Below, one piece after another: positions 44,103 to 58,094 of a stretch of 64,000 bases of DNA. The stretch covers positions 61,006,501 to 61,070,500 of the forward strand of contig OY720349.1 of the NCBI GenBank assembly GCA_963082975.1. The letters run 5' to 3'. This DNA comes from Labia minor. Taxonomy: Eukaryota; Arthropoda; Insecta; Dermaptera; Spongiphoridae. The notes beneath the pieces are model-generated. The model was not told where the DNA came from. It saw only the letters and a program-made list of their open reading frames with translations, and did not search any database. Position 1 is the first letter of the stretch. Every line of letters begins with the position of its first letter. Position numbers and translations under genes: made by a program.

Positions 44103-45058
44103 TAAATTCTATTTTTGTTTTTTGGTTTTCCTTTTCACATTTTGACTTTAAAATTTCATCCTATCTTTTTAATCAAGTCTCTTTATTATATTTCTATTTA
44201 ATTCTAATATTATATTCATACAATTTGCAAATAATGAATAAATAAAATTACTCACATTTTCAAAAAATAATTCATAACATTACTTTTAGAAAACCTCGTT
44301 ATTCATTTTATTAATTTGTAAATTACCTCTTCGACATAATCAACATCTTTATATGAAAATATACTGAATTCTTTTGAGCCTGTTGGTATTTTTCTTTTAA
44401 GAATACAAAAATAAAACTTTCCCTAACATTATAAGAAATAGGAAATACATTATAAATGAAACTATTCGAATATCTTTTTATTGATGTAACCAAACCCTCC
44501 CTCACTCACTCTGTTTTAGACAAAACACATTGAATGAATGAAATAACAAGAAAATTTAACTATTTTATACTTTTATAATTGCAAACAAGAGTGGTTTCTA
44601 TGGAAATATTATTAAGAATTGGAAAAAAAAAAAAAAAAAAAAAAAAAAAGAAAAATTATATCGCGAAAATAAATAAAAATATATACCCTAATAACTATTA
44701 AAATTCTTACCCATTGAACTTATCAAATGTCCATGTCATAAATTTTATTCTAAACAATACAGACAGCTCCCGTCTACCATTTGTCAAATTAGTTATTATT
44801 TTACATCCTACTTTCGAAAAAAATAAACAAAAAGGAAAAAAAAAATTCAAATAGCTATATTGCCTTTATTTTATGATTATTCTTTCTCTACCTCTCTTTG
44901 AGATGTCATAAATTGAAATTTGTTAAACAATAAAACAACCAAACCACCACCACCAATACGTATATACGTATATATATTTGAAAATTGAACATTAATGTAT
45001 CAATTTGTTCATTAATAATTGATTTTATTTAATAGATGGAGAGTAATTTTAAATCAGT

Positions 45059-45178
45059 GGCAACGGCCATATCATGTTGAATGCACCGGTTCTCGTCTGA
45101 TCACCGAAGTTAAGCAACATCGAGCGCGGTTAGTACTTGGATGGGTGACCGCTTGGGAACACCGCGTGCCGTTGCCCT
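45059..45178 (+). rRNA. 5S rRNA: 5S ribosomal RNA (intact, unit 19)
   Basis: Matches the consensus. The downstream spacer has AAAATATACTG and a private change CACTCAGTTTTAG for CACTCTGTTTTAG (next gene at 1,074 bp). Confidence 0.97.
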
Positions 45179-46132
45179 TAAATTCTATTTTTGTTTTTTG
45201 GTTTTCCTTTTCACATTTTGACTTTAAAATTTCATCCTATCTTTTTAATCAAGTCTCTTTATTATATTTCTATTTAATTCTAATATTATATTCATACAAT
45301 TTGCAAATAATGAATAAATAAAATTACTCACATTTTCAAAAAATAATTCATAACATTACTTTTAGAAAACCTCGTTATTCATTTTATTAATTTGTAAATT
45401 ACCTCTTCGACATAATCAACATCTTTATATGAAAATATACTGAATTCTTTTGAGCCTGTTGGTATTTTTCTTTTAAGAATACAAAAATAAAACTTTCCCT
45501 AACATTATAAGAAATAGGAAATACATTATAAATGAAACTATTCGAATATCTTTTTATTGATGTAACCAAACCCTCCCTCACTCACTCAGTTTTAGACAAA
45601 ACACATTGAATGAATGAAATAACAAGAAAATTTAACTATTTTATACTTTTATAATTGCAAACAAGAGTGGTTTCTATGGAAATATTATTAAGAATTGGAA
45701 AAAAAAAAAAAAAAAAAAAAAAAGAAAAATTATATCGCGAAAATAAATAAAAATATATACCCTAATAACTATTAAAATTCTTACCCATTGAACTTATCAA
45801 ATGTCCATGTCATAAATTTTATTCTAAACAATACAGACAGCTCCCGTCTACCATTTGTCAAATTAGTTATTATTTTACATCCTACTTTCGAAAAAAATAA
45901 ACAAAAAGGAAAAAAAAAATTCAAATAGCTATATTGCCTTTATTTTATGATTATTCTTTCTCTACCTCTCTTTGAGATGTCATAAATTGAAATTTGTTAA
46001 ACAATAAAACAACCAAACCACCACCACCAATACGTATATACGTATATATATTTGAAAATTGAACATTAATGTATCAATTTGTTCATTAATAATTGATTTT
46101 ATTTAATAGATGGAGAGTAATTTTAAATCAGT

Positions 46133-46252
46133 GGCAACGGCCATATCATGTTGAATGCACCGGTTCTCGTCTGATCACCGAAGTTAAGCAACATCGAGCG
46201 CGGTTAGTACTTGGATGGGTGACCGCTTGGGAACACCGCGTGCCGTTGCCCT
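46133..46252 (+). rRNA. 5S rRNA: 5S ribosomal RNA (intact, unit 20)
   Basis: Matches the consensus. CCTAAC spacer downstream, with GAAAATTAATG before the next gene, as seen near 18769 (next gene at 1,075 bp). Confidence 0.97.
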
Positions 46253-47207
46253 TAAATTCTATTTTTGTTTTTTGGTTTTCCTTTTCACATTTTGACTTTA
46301 AAATTTCATCCTATCTTTTTAATCAAGTCTCTTTATTATATTTCTATTTAATTCTAATATTATATTCATACAATTTGCAAATAATGAATAAATAAAATTA
46401 CTCACATTTTCAAAAAATAATTCATAACATTACTTTTAGAAAACCTCGTTATTCATTTTATTAATTTGTAAATTACCTCTTCGACATAATCAACATCTTT
46501 ATATGAAAATGTACTGAATTCTTTTGAGCCTGTTGGTATTTTTCTTTTAAGAATACAAAAATAAAACTTTCCCTAACATTATAGGAAATAGGAAATACAT
46601 TATAAATGAAACTATTCGAATATCTTTTTATTGATGTAACCAAACCCTCCCTCACTCACTCTGTTTTAGACAAAACACATTGAATGAATGAAATAACAAG
46701 AAAATTTAACTATTTTATACTTTTATAATTGCAAACAAGAGTGGTTTCTATGGAAATATTATTAAGAATTGGAAAAAAAAAAAAAAAAAAAAAAAAAAGA
46801 AAAATTATATCGCGAAAATAAATAAAAATATATACCCTAATAACTATTAAAATTCTTACCCATTGAACTTATCAAATGTCCATGTCATAAATTTTATTCT
46901 AAACAATACAGACAGCTCCCGTCTACCATTTGTCAAATTAGTTATTATTTTACATCCTACTTTCGAAAAAAATAAACAAAAAGGAAAAAAAAAATTCAAA
47001 TAGCTATATTGCCTTTATTTTATGATTATTCTTTCTCTACCTCTCTTTGAGATGTCATAAATTGAAATTTGTTAAACAATAAAACAACCAAACCACCACC
47101 ACCAATACGTATATACGTATATATATTTGAAAATTGAAAATTAATGTATCAATTTGTTCATTAATAATTGATTTTATTTAATAGATGGAGAGTAATTTTA
47201 AATCAGT

Positions 47208-47327
47208 GGCAACGGCCATATCATGTTGAATGCACCGGTTCTCGTCTGATCACCGAAGTTAAGCAACATCGAGCGCGGTTAGTACTTGGATGGGTGACCG
47301 CTTGGGAACACCGCGTGCCGTTGCCCT
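47208..47327 (+). rRNA. 5S rRNA: 5S ribosomal RNA (intact, unit 21)
   Basis: Matches the consensus. First unit of the duplicated four-unit block; its spacer has TACTTCTATAATT (C at 47798), matched at 52106 (next gene at 1,077 bp). Confidence 0.97.
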
Positions 47328-48284
47328 TAAATTCTATTTTTGTTTTTTGGTTTTCCTTTTCACATTTTGACTTTAAAATTTCATCCTATCTTTTTAATCA
47401 AGTCTCTTTATTATATTTCTATTTAATTCTAATATTATATTCATACAATTTGCAAATAATGAATAAATAAAATTACTCACATTTTCAAAAAATAATTCAT
47501 AACATTACTTTTAGAAAACCTCGTTATTCATTTTATTAATTTGTAAATTACCTCTTCGACATAATCAACATCTTTATATGAAAATGTACTGAATTCTTTT
47601 GAGCCTGTTGGTATTTTTCTTTTAAGAATACAAAAATAAAACTTTCCCAAACATTATAGGAAATAGGAAATACATTATAAATGAAACTATTCGAATATCT
47701 TTTTATTGATGTAACCAAACCCTCCCTCACTCACTCTGTTTTAGACAAAACACATTGAATGAATGAAATAACAAGAAAATTTAACTATTTTATACTTCTA
47801 TAATTGCAAACAAGAGTGGTTTCTATGGAAATATTATTAAGAATTGGAAAAAAAAAAAAAAAAAAAAAAAAAAAAGAAAAATTATATCGCGAAAATAAAT
47901 AAAAATATATACCCTAATAACTATTAAAATTCTTACCCATTGAACTTATCAAATGTCCATGTCATAAATTTTATTCTAAACAATACAGACAGCTCCCGTC
48001 TACCATTTGTCAAATTAGTTATTATTTTACATCCTACTTTCGAAAAAAATAAACAAAAAGGAAAAAAAAAATTCAAATAGCTATATTGCCTTTATTTTAT
48101 GATTATTCTTTCTCTACCTCTCTTTGAGATGTCATAAATTGAAATTTGTTAAACAATAAAACAACCAAACCACCACCACCAATACGTATATACGTATATA
48201 TATTTGAAAATTGAACATTAATGTATCAATTTGTTCATTAATAATTGATTTTATTTAATAGATGGAGAGTAATTTTAAATCAGT

Positions 48285-48404
48285 GGCAACGGCCATATCA
48301 TGTTGAATGCACCGGTTCTCGTCTGATCACCGAAGTTAAGCAACATCGAGCGCGGTTAGTACTTGGATGGGTGACCGCTTGGGAACACCGCGTGCCGTTG
48401 CCCT
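48285..48404 (+). rRNA. 5S rRNA: 5S ribosomal RNA (intact, unit 22)
   Basis: Matches the consensus. Second unit of the duplicated block, with the CCTTTGCACA marker at 48437, matched at 52745 (next gene at 1,076 bp). Confidence 0.97.
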
Positions 48405-49360
48405 TAAATTCTATTTTTGTTTTTTGGTTTTCCTTTGCACATTTTGACTTTAAAATTTCATCCTATCTTTTTAATCAAGTCTCTTTATTATATTTCTATT
48501 TAATTCTAATATTATATTCATACAATTTGCAAATAATGAATAAATAAAATTACTCACATTTTCAAAAAATAATTCATAACATTACATTTAGAAAACCTCG
48601 TTATTCATTTTATTAATTTGTAAATTACCTCTTCGACATAATCAACATCTTTATATGAAAATGTACTGAATTCTTTTGAGCCTGTTGGTATTTTTCTTTT
48701 AAGAATACAAAAATAAAACTTTCCCAAACATTATAGGAAATAGGAAATACATTATAAATGAAACTATTCGAATATCTTTTTATTGATGTAACCAAACCCT
48801 CCCTCACTCACTCTGTTTTAGACAAAACACATTGAATGAATGAAATAACAAGAAAATTTAACTATTTTATACTTTTATAATTGCAAACAAGAGTGGTTTC
48901 TATGGAAATATTATTAAGAATTGGAAAAAAAAAAAAAAAAAAAAAAAAAAAGAAAAATTATATCGCGAAAATAAATAAAAATATATACCCTAATAACTAT
49001 TAAAATTCTTACCCATTGAACTTATCAAATGTCCATGTCATAAATTTTATTCTAAACAATACAGACAGCTCCCGTCTACCATTTGTCAAATTAGTTATTA
49101 TTTTACATCCTACTTTCGAAAAAAATAAACAAAAAGGAAAAAAAAAATTCAAATAGCTATATTGCCTTTATTTTATGATTATTCTTTCTCTACCTCTCTT
49201 TGAGATGTCATAAATTGAAATTTGTTAAACAATAAAACAACCAAACCACCACCACCAATACGTATATACGTATATATATTTGAAAATTGAACATTAATGT
49301 ATCAATTTGTTCATTAATAATTGATTTTATTTAATAGATGGAGAGTAATTTTAAATCAGT

Positions 49361-49480
49361 GGCAACGGCCATATCATGTTGAATGCACCGGTTCTCGTCT
49401 GATCACCGAAGTTAAGCAACATCGAGCGCGGTTAGTACTTGGATGGGTGACCGCTTGGGAACACCGCGTGCCGTTGCCCT
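49361..49480 (+). rRNA. 5S rRNA: 5S ribosomal RNA (intact, unit 23)
   Basis: Matches the consensus. Third unit of the block, with TCCTAAC and an extra AAAT near 50045; its partner is at 53669 (next gene at 1,079 bp). Confidence 0.97.
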
Positions 49481-50439
49481 TAAATTCTATTTTTGTTTTT
49501 TGGTTTTCCTTTTCACATTTTGACTTTAAAATTTCATCCTAACTTTTTAATCAAGTCTCTTTATTATATTTCTATTTAATTCTAATATTATATTCATACA
49601 ATTTGCAAATAATGAATAAATAAAATTACTCACATTTTCAAAAAATAATTCATAACATTACTTTTAGAAAACCTCGTTATTCATTTTATTAATTTGTAAA
49701 TTACCTCTTCGACATAATCAACATCTTTATATGAAAATGTACTGAATTCTTTTGAGCCTGTTGGTATTTTTCTTTTAAGAATACAAAAATAAAACTTTCC
49801 CTAACATTATAAGAAATAGGAAATACATTATAAATGAAACTATTCGAATATCTTTTTATTGATGTAACCAAACCCTCCCTCACTCACTCTGTTTTAGACA
49901 AAACACATTGAATGAATGAAATAACAAGAAAATTTAACTATTTTATACTTTTATAATTGCAAACAAGAGTGGTTTCTATGGAAATATTATTAAGAATTGG
50001 AAAAAAAAAAAAAAAAAAAAAAAAAAGAAAAATTATATCGCGAAAATAAATAAATAAAAATATATACCCTAATAACTATTAAAATTCTTACCCATTGAAC
50101 TTATCAAATGTCCATGTCATAAATTTTATTCTAAACAATACAGACAGCTCCCGTCTACCATTTGTCAAATTAGTTATTATTTTACATCCTACTTTCGAAA
50201 AAAATAAACAAAAAGGAAAAAAAAAATTCAAATAGCTATATTGCCTTTATTTTATGATTATTCTTTCTCTACCTCTCTTTGAGATGTCATAAATTGAAAT
50301 TTGTTAAACAATAAAACAACCAAACCACCACCACCAATACGTATATACGTATATATATTTGAAAATTGAACATTAATGTATCAATTTGTTCATTAATAAT
50401 TGATTTTATTTAATAGATGGAGAGTAATTTTAAATCAGT

Positions 50440-50559
50440 GGCAACGGCCATATCATGTTGAATGCACCGGTTCTCGTCTGATCACCGAAGTTAAGCAACA
50501 TCGAGCGCGGTTAGTACTTGGATGGGTGACCGCTTGGGAACACCGCGTGCCGTTGCCCT
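50440..50559 (+). rRNA. 5S rRNA: 5S ribosomal RNA (intact, unit 24)
   Basis: Matches the consensus. Fourth unit of the block, with a standard CCTAAC spacer; its partner at 54748 has since gained CCTTTGCACA and small indels (next gene at 1,076 bp). Confidence 0.97.
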
Positions 50560-51515
50560 TAAATTCTATTTTTGTTTTTTGGTTTTCCTTTTCACATTTT
50601 GACTTTAAAATTTCATCCTATCTTTTTAATCAAGTCTCTTTATTATATTTCTATTTAATTCTAATATTATATTCATACAATTTGCAAATAATGAATAAAT
50701 AAAATTACTCACATTTTCAAAAAATAATTCATAACATTACTTTTAGAAAACCTCGTTATTCATTTTATTAATTTGTAAATTACCTCTTCGACATAATCAA
50801 CATCTTTATATGAAAATGTACTGAATTCTTTTGAGCCTGTTGGTATTTTTCTTTTAAGAATACAAAAATAAAACTTTCCCTAACATTATAGGAAATAGGA
50901 AATACATTATAAATGAAACTATTCGAATATCTTTTTATTGATGTAACCAAACCCTCCCTCACTCACTCTGTTTTAGACAAAACACATTGAATGAATGAAA
51001 TAACAAGAAAATTTAACTATTTTATACTTTTATAATTGCAAACAAGAGTGGTTTCTATGGAAATATTATTAAGAATTGGAAAAAAAAAAAAAAAAAAAAA
51101 AAAAAAGAAAAATTATATCGCGAAAATAAATAAAAATATATACCCTAATAACTATTAAAATTCTTACCCATTGAACTTATCAAATGTCCATGTCATAAAT
51201 TTTATTCTAAACAATACAGACAGCTCCCGTCTACCATTTGTCAAATTAGTTATTATTTTACATCCTACTTTCGAAAAAAATAAACAAAAAGGAAAAAAAA
51301 AATTCAAATAGCTATATTGCCTTTATTTTATGATTATTCTTTCTCTACCTCTCTTTGAGATGTCATAAATTGAAATTTGTTAAACAATAAAACAACCAAA
51401 CCACCACCACCAATACGTATATACGTATATATATTTGAAAATTGAACATTAATGTATCAATTTGTTCATTAATAATTGATTTTATTTAATAGATGGAGAG
51501 TAATTTTAAATCAGT

Positions 51516-51635
51516 GGCAACGGCCATATCATGTTGAATGCACCGGTTCTCGTCTGATCACCGAAGTTAAGCAACATCGAGCGCGGTTAGTACTTGGATG
51601 GGTGACCGCTTGGGAACACCGCGTGCCGTTGCCCT
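51516..51635 (+). rRNA. 5S rRNA: 5S ribosomal RNA (intact, unit 25)
   Basis: Matches the consensus. Starts the second copy of the block. Its spacer combines TCCTAAC with CCAAAC and TACTTCTATAATT, so it looks recombinant between unit types (next gene at 1,077 bp). Confidence 0.97.
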
Positions 51636-52592
51636 TAAATTCTATTTTTGTTTTTTGGTTTTCCTTTTCACATTTTGACTTTAAAATTTCATCCTAACTT
51701 TTTAATCAAGTCTCTTTATTATATTTCTATTTAATTCTAATATTATATTCATACAATTTGCAAATAATGAATAAATAAAATTACTCACATTTTCAAAAAA
51801 TAATTCATAACATTACTTTTAGAAAACCTCGTTATTCATTTTATTAATTTGTAAATTACCTCTTCGACATAATCAACATCTTTATATGAAAATGTACTGA
51901 ATTCTTTTGAGCCTGTTGGTATTTTTCTTTTAAGAATACAAAAATAAAACTTTCCCAAACATTATAGGAAATAGGAAATACATTATAAATGAAACTATTC
52001 GAATATCTTTTTATTGATGTAACCAAACCCTCCCTCACTCACTCTGTTTTAGACAAAACACATTGAATGAATGAAATAACAAGAAAATTTAACTATTTTA
52101 TACTTCTATAATTGCAAACAAGAGTGGTTTCTATGGAAATATTATTAAGAATTGGAAAAAAAAAAAAAAAAAAAAAAAAAAAAGAAAAATTATATCGCGA
52201 AAATAAATAAAAATATATACCCTAATAACTATTAAAATTCTTACCCATTGAACTTATCAAATGTCCATGTCATAAATTTTATTCTAAACAATACAGACAG
52301 CTCCCGTCTACCATTTGTCAAATTAGTTATTATTTTACATCCTACTTTCGAAAAAAATAAACAAAAAGGAAAAAAAAAATTCAAATAGCTATATTGCCTT
52401 TATTTTATGATTATTCTTTCTCTACCTCTCTTTGAGATGTCATAAATTGAAATTTGTTAAACAATAAAACAACCAAACCACCACCACCAATACGTATATA
52501 CGTATATATATTTGAAAATTGAACATTAATGTATCAATTTGTTCATTAATAATTGATTTTATTTAATAGATGGAGAGTAATTTTAAATCAGT

Positions 52593-52712
52593 GGCAACGG
52601 CCATATCATGTTGAATGCACCGGTTCTCGTCTGATCACCGAAGTTAAGCAACATCGAGCGCGGTTAGTACTTGGATGGGTGACCGCTTGGGAACACCGCG
52701 TGCCGTTGCCCT
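52593..52712 (+). rRNA. 5S rRNA: 5S ribosomal RNA (intact, unit 26)
   Basis: Matches the consensus. CCTTTGCACA plus CCAAAC spacer, the partner of unit 22 (next gene at 1,076 bp). Confidence 0.97.
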
Positions 52713-53668
52713 TAAATTCTATTTTTGTTTTTTGGTTTTCCTTTGCACATTTTGACTTTAAAATTTCATCCTATCTTTTTAATCAAGTCTCTTTATTATA
52801 TTTCTATTTAATTCTAATATTATATTCATACAATTTGCAAATAATGAATAAATAAAATTACTCACATTTTCAAAAAATAATTCATAACATTACATTTAGA
52901 AAACCTCGTTATTCATTTTATTAATTTGTAAATTACCTCTTCGACATAATCAACATCTTTATATGAAAATGTACTGAATTCTTTTGAGCCTGTTGGTATT
53001 TTTCTTTTAAGAATACAAAAATAAAACTTTCCCAAACATTATAGGAAATAGGAAATACATTATAAATGAAACTATTCGAATATCTTTTTATTGATGTAAC
53101 CAAACCCTCCCTCACTCACTCTGTTTTAGACAAAACACATTGAATGAATGAAATAACAAGAAAATTTAACTATTTTATACTTTTATAATTGCAAACAAGA
53201 GTGGTTTCTATGGAAATATTATTAAGAATTGGAAAAAAAAAAAAAAAAAAAAAAAAAAAGAAAAATTATATCGCGAAAATAAATAAAAATATATACCCTA
53301 ATAACTATTAAAATTCTTACCCATTGAACTTATCAAATGTCCATGTCATAAATTTTATTCTAAACAATACAGACAGCTCCCGTCTACCATTTGTCAAATT
53401 AGTTATTATTTTACATCCTACTTTCGAAAAAAATAAACAAAAAGGAAAAAAAAAATTCAAATAGCTATATTGCCTTTATTTTATGATTATTCTTTCTCTA
53501 CCTCTCTTTGAGATGTCATAAATTGAAATTTGTTAAACAATAAAACAACCAAACCACCACCACCAATACGTATATACGTATATATATTTGAAAATTGAAC
53601 ATTAATGTATCAATTTGTTCATTAATAATTGATTTTATTTAATAGATGGAGAGTAATTTTAAATCAGT

Positions 53669-53788
53669 GGCAACGGCCATATCATGTTGAATGCACCGGT
53701 TCTCGTCTGATCACCGAAGTTAAGCAACATCGAGCGCGGTTAGTACTTGGATGGGTGACCGCTTGGGAACACCGCGTGCCGTTGCCCT
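53669..53788 (+). rRNA. 5S rRNA: 5S ribosomal RNA (intact, unit 27)
   Basis: Matches the consensus. TCCTAAC plus the extra AAAT, the partner of unit 23 (next gene at 1,079 bp). Confidence 0.97.
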
Positions 53789-54747
53789 TAAATTCTATTT
53801 TTGTTTTTTGGTTTTCCTTTTCACATTTTGACTTTAAAATTTCATCCTAACTTTTTAATCAAGTCTCTTTATTATATTTCTATTTAATTCTAATATTATA
53901 TTCATACAATTTGCAAATAATGAATAAATAAAATTACTCACATTTTCAAAAAATAATTCATAACATTACTTTTAGAAAACCTCGTTATTCATTTTATTAA
54001 TTTGTAAATTACCTCTTCGACATAATCAACATCTTTATATGAAAATGTACTGAATTCTTTTGAGCCTGTTGGTATTTTTCTTTTAAGAATACAAAAATAA
54101 AACTTTCCCTAACATTATAAGAAATAGGAAATACATTATAAATGAAACTATTCGAATATCTTTTTATTGATGTAACCAAACCCTCCCTCACTCACTCTGT
54201 TTTAGACAAAACACATTGAATGAATGAAATAACAAGAAAATTTAACTATTTTATACTTTTATAATTGCAAACAAGAGTGGTTTCTATGGAAATATTATTA
54301 AGAATTGGAAAAAAAAAAAAAAAAAAAAAAAAAAGAAAAATTATATCGCGAAAATAAATAAATAAAAATATATACCCTAATAACTATTAAAATTCTTACC
54401 CATTGAACTTATCAAATGTCCATGTCATAAATTTTATTCTAAACAATACAGACAGCTCCCGTCTACCATTTGTCAAATTAGTTATTATTTTACATCCTAC
54501 TTTCGAAAAAAATAAACAAAAAGGAAAAAAAAAATTCAAATAGCTATATTGCCTTTATTTTATGATTATTCTTTCTCTACCTCTCTTTGAGATGTCATAA
54601 ATTGAAATTTGTTAAACAATAAAACAACCAAACCACCACCACCAATACGTATATACGTATATATATTTGAAAATTGAACATTAATGTATCAATTTGTTCA
54701 TTAATAATTGATTTTATTTAATAGATGGAGAGTAATTTTAAATCAGT

Positions 54748-54867
54748 GGCAACGGCCATATCATGTTGAATGCACCGGTTCTCGTCTGATCACCGAAGTT
54801 AAGCAACATCGAGCGCGGTTAGTACTTGGATGGGTGACCGCTTGGGAACACCGCGTGCCGTTGCCCT
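54748..54867 (+). rRNA. 5S rRNA: 5S ribosomal RNA (intact, unit 28)
   Basis: Matches the consensus. An extra A just after the gene (AATTCTAATTTTTG) sits before the first T-run but leaves both T-runs in place. The spacer also lacks ATA in TTCAAATAGC (TTCAAAGC near 55611). Next gene at 1,075 bp. Confidence 0.96.
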
Positions 54868-55822
54868 TAAATTCTAATTTTTGTTTTTTGGTTTTCCTTT
54901 GCACATTTTGACTTTAAAATTTCATCCTATCTTTTTAATCAAGTCTCTTTATTATATTTCTATTTAATTCTAATATTATATTCATACAATTTGCAAATAA
55001 TGAATAAATAAAATTACTCACATTTTCAAAAAATAATTCATAACATTACTTTTAGAAAACCTCGTTATTCATTTTATTAATTTGTAAATTACCTCTTCGA
55101 CATAATCAACATCTTTATATGAAAATGTACTGAATTCTTTTGAGCCTGTTGGTATTTTTCTTTTAAGAATACAAAAATAAAACTTTCCCTAACATTATAG
55201 GAAATAGGAAATACATTATAAATGAAACTATTCGAATATCTTTTTATTGATGTAACCAAACCCTCCCTCACTCACTCTGTTTTAGACAAAACACATTGAA
55301 TGAATGAAATAACAAGAAAATTTAACTATTTTATACTTTTATAATTGCAAACAAGAGTGGTTTCTATGGAAATATTATTAAGAATTGGAAAAAAAAAAAA
55401 AAAAAAAAAAAAAAGAAAAATTATATCGCGAAAATAAATAAAAATATATACCCTAATAACTATTAAAATTCTTACCCATTGAACTTATCAAATGTCCATG
55501 TCATAAATTTTATTCTAAACAATACAGACAGCTCCCGTCTACCATTTGTCAAATTAGTTATTATTTTACATCCTACTTTCGAAAAAAATAAACAAAAAGG
55601 AAAAAAAAAATTCAAAGCTATATTGCCTTTATTTTATGATTATTCTTTCTCTACCTCTCTTTGAGATGTCATAAATTGAAATTTGTTAAACAATAAAACA
55701 ACCAAACCACCACCACCAATACGTATATACGTATATATATTTGAAAATTGAACATTAATGTATCAATTTGTTCATTAATAATTGATTTTATTTAATAGAT
55801 GGAGAGTAATTTTAAAATCAGT

Positions 55823-55942
55823 GGCAACGGCCATATCATGTTGAATGCACCGGTTCTCGTCTGATCACCGAAGTTAAGCAACATCGAGCGCGGTTAGTAC
55901 TTGGATGGGTGACCGCTTGGGAACACCGCGTGCCGTTGCCCT
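55823..55942 (+). rRNA. 5S rRNA: 5S ribosomal RNA (intact, unit 29)
   Basis: Matches the consensus. An extra A at -8 to -5 (TTTTAAAATCAGT) moves the TATA-like box one base farther from the start. The second T-run is longer by one, and the spacer has TCCTAAC and AAAATATACTG (next gene at 1,076 bp). Confidence 0.96.
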
Positions 55943-56898
55943 TAAATTCTATTTTTGTTTTTTTGGTTTTCCTTTTCACATTTTGACTTTAAAATTTCAT
56001 CCTAACTTTTTAATCAAGTCTCTTTATTATATTTCTATTTAATTCTAATATTATATTCATACAATTTGCAAATAATGAATAAATAAAATTACTCACATTT
56101 TCAAAAATAATTCATAACATTACTTTTAGAAAACCTCGTTATTCATTTTATTAATTTGTAAATTACCTCTTCGACATAATCAACATCTTTATATGAAAAT
56201 ATACTGAATTCTTTTGAGCCTGTTGGTATTTTTCTTTTAAGAATACAAAAATAAAACTTTCCCTAACATTATAAGAAATAGGAAATACATTATAAATGAA
56301 ACTATTCGAATATCTTTTTATTGATGTAACCAAACCCTCCCTCACTCACTCTGTTTTAGACAAAACACATTGAATGAATGAAATAACAAGAAAATTTAAC
56401 TATTTTATACTTTTATAATTGCAAACAAGAGTGGTTTCTATGGAAATATTATTAAGAATTGGAAAAAAAAAAAAAAAAAAAAAAAAAAAGAAAAATTATA
56501 TCGCGAAAATAAATAAAAATATATACCCTAATAACTATTAAAATTCTTACCCATTGAACTTATCAAATGTCCATGTCATAAATTTTATTCTAAACAATAC
56601 AGACAGCTCCCGTCTACCATTTGTCAAATTAGTTATTATTTTACATCCTACTTTCGAAAAAAATAAACAAAAAGGAAAAAAAAAATTCAAATAGCTATAT
56701 TGCCTTTATTTTATGATTATTCTTTCTCTACCTCTCTTTGAGATGTCATAAATTGAAATTTGTTAAACAATAAAACAACCAAACCACCACCACCAATACG
56801 TATATACGTATATATATTTGAAAATTGAACATTAATGTATCAATTTGTTCATTAATAATTGATTTTATTTAATAGATGGAGAGTAATTTTAAATCAGT

Positions 56899-57018
56899 GG
56901 CAACGGCCATATCATGTTGAATGCACCGGTTCTCGTCTGATCACCGAAGTTAAGCAACATCGAGCGCGGTTAGTACTTGGATGGGTGACCGCTTGGGAAC
57001 ACCGCGTGCCGTTGCCCT
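56899..57018 (+). rRNA. 5S rRNA: 5S ribosomal RNA (intact, unit 30)
   Basis: Matches the consensus. The spacer pairs ACATTACATTTAG with CCTAAC and ATAAGAAAT, a combination not seen elsewhere in the window and probably recombinant (next gene at 1,076 bp). Confidence 0.97.
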
Positions 57019-57974
57019 TAAATTCTATTTTTGTTTTTTGGTTTTCCTTTTCACATTTTGACTTTAAAATTTCATCCTATCTTTTTAATCAAGTCTCTTT
57101 ATTATATTTCTATTTAATTCTAATATTATATTCATACAATTTGCAAATAATGAATAAATAAAATTACTCACATTTTCAAAAAATAATTCATAACATTACA
57201 TTTAGAAAACCTCGTTATTCATTTTATTAATTTGTAAATTACCTCTTCGACATAATCAACATCTTTATATGAAAATGTACTGAATTCTTTTGAGCCTGTT
57301 GGTATTTTTCTTTTAAGAATACAAAAATAAAACTTTCCCTAACATTATAAGAAATAGGAAATACATTATAAATGAAACTATTCGAATATCTTTTTATTGA
57401 TGTAACCAAACCCTCCCTCACTCACTCTGTTTTAGACAAAACACATTGAATGAATGAAATAACAAGAAAATTTAACTATTTTATACTTTTATAATTGCAA
57501 ACAAGAGTGGTTTCTATGGAAATATTATTAAGAATTGGAAAAAAAAAAAAAAAAAAAAAAAAAAAGAAAAATTATATCGCGAAAATAAATAAAAATATAT
57601 ACCCTAATAACTATTAAAATTCTTACCCATTGAACTTATCAAATGTCCATGTCATAAATTTTATTCTAAACAATACAGACAGCTCCCGTCTACCATTTGT
57701 CAAATTAGTTATTATTTTACATCCTACTTTCGAAAAAAATAAACAAAAAGGAAAAAAAAAATTCAAATAGCTATATTGCCTTTATTTTATGATTATTCTT
57801 TCTCTACCTCTCTTTGAGATGTCATAAATTGAAATTTGTTAAACAATAAAACAACCAAACCACCACCACCAATACGTATATACGTATATATATTTGAAAA
57901 TTGAACATTAATGTATCAATTTGTTCATTAATAATTGATTTTATTTAATAGATGGAGAGTAATTTTAAATCAGT

Positions 57975-58094
57975 GGCAACGGCCATATCATGTTGAATGC
58001 ACCGGTTCTCGTCTGATCACCGAAGTTAAGCAACATCGAGCGCGGTTAGTACTTGGATGGGTGACCGCTTGGGAACACCGCGTGCCGTTGCCCT
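57975..58094 (+). rRNA. 5S rRNA: 5S ribosomal RNA (intact, unit 31)
   Basis: Matches the consensus. Last complete gene in the window; its spacer carries the extra AAAT near 58668. The next 5S start, 1,078 bp on, is split by copy F. Confidence 0.97.
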
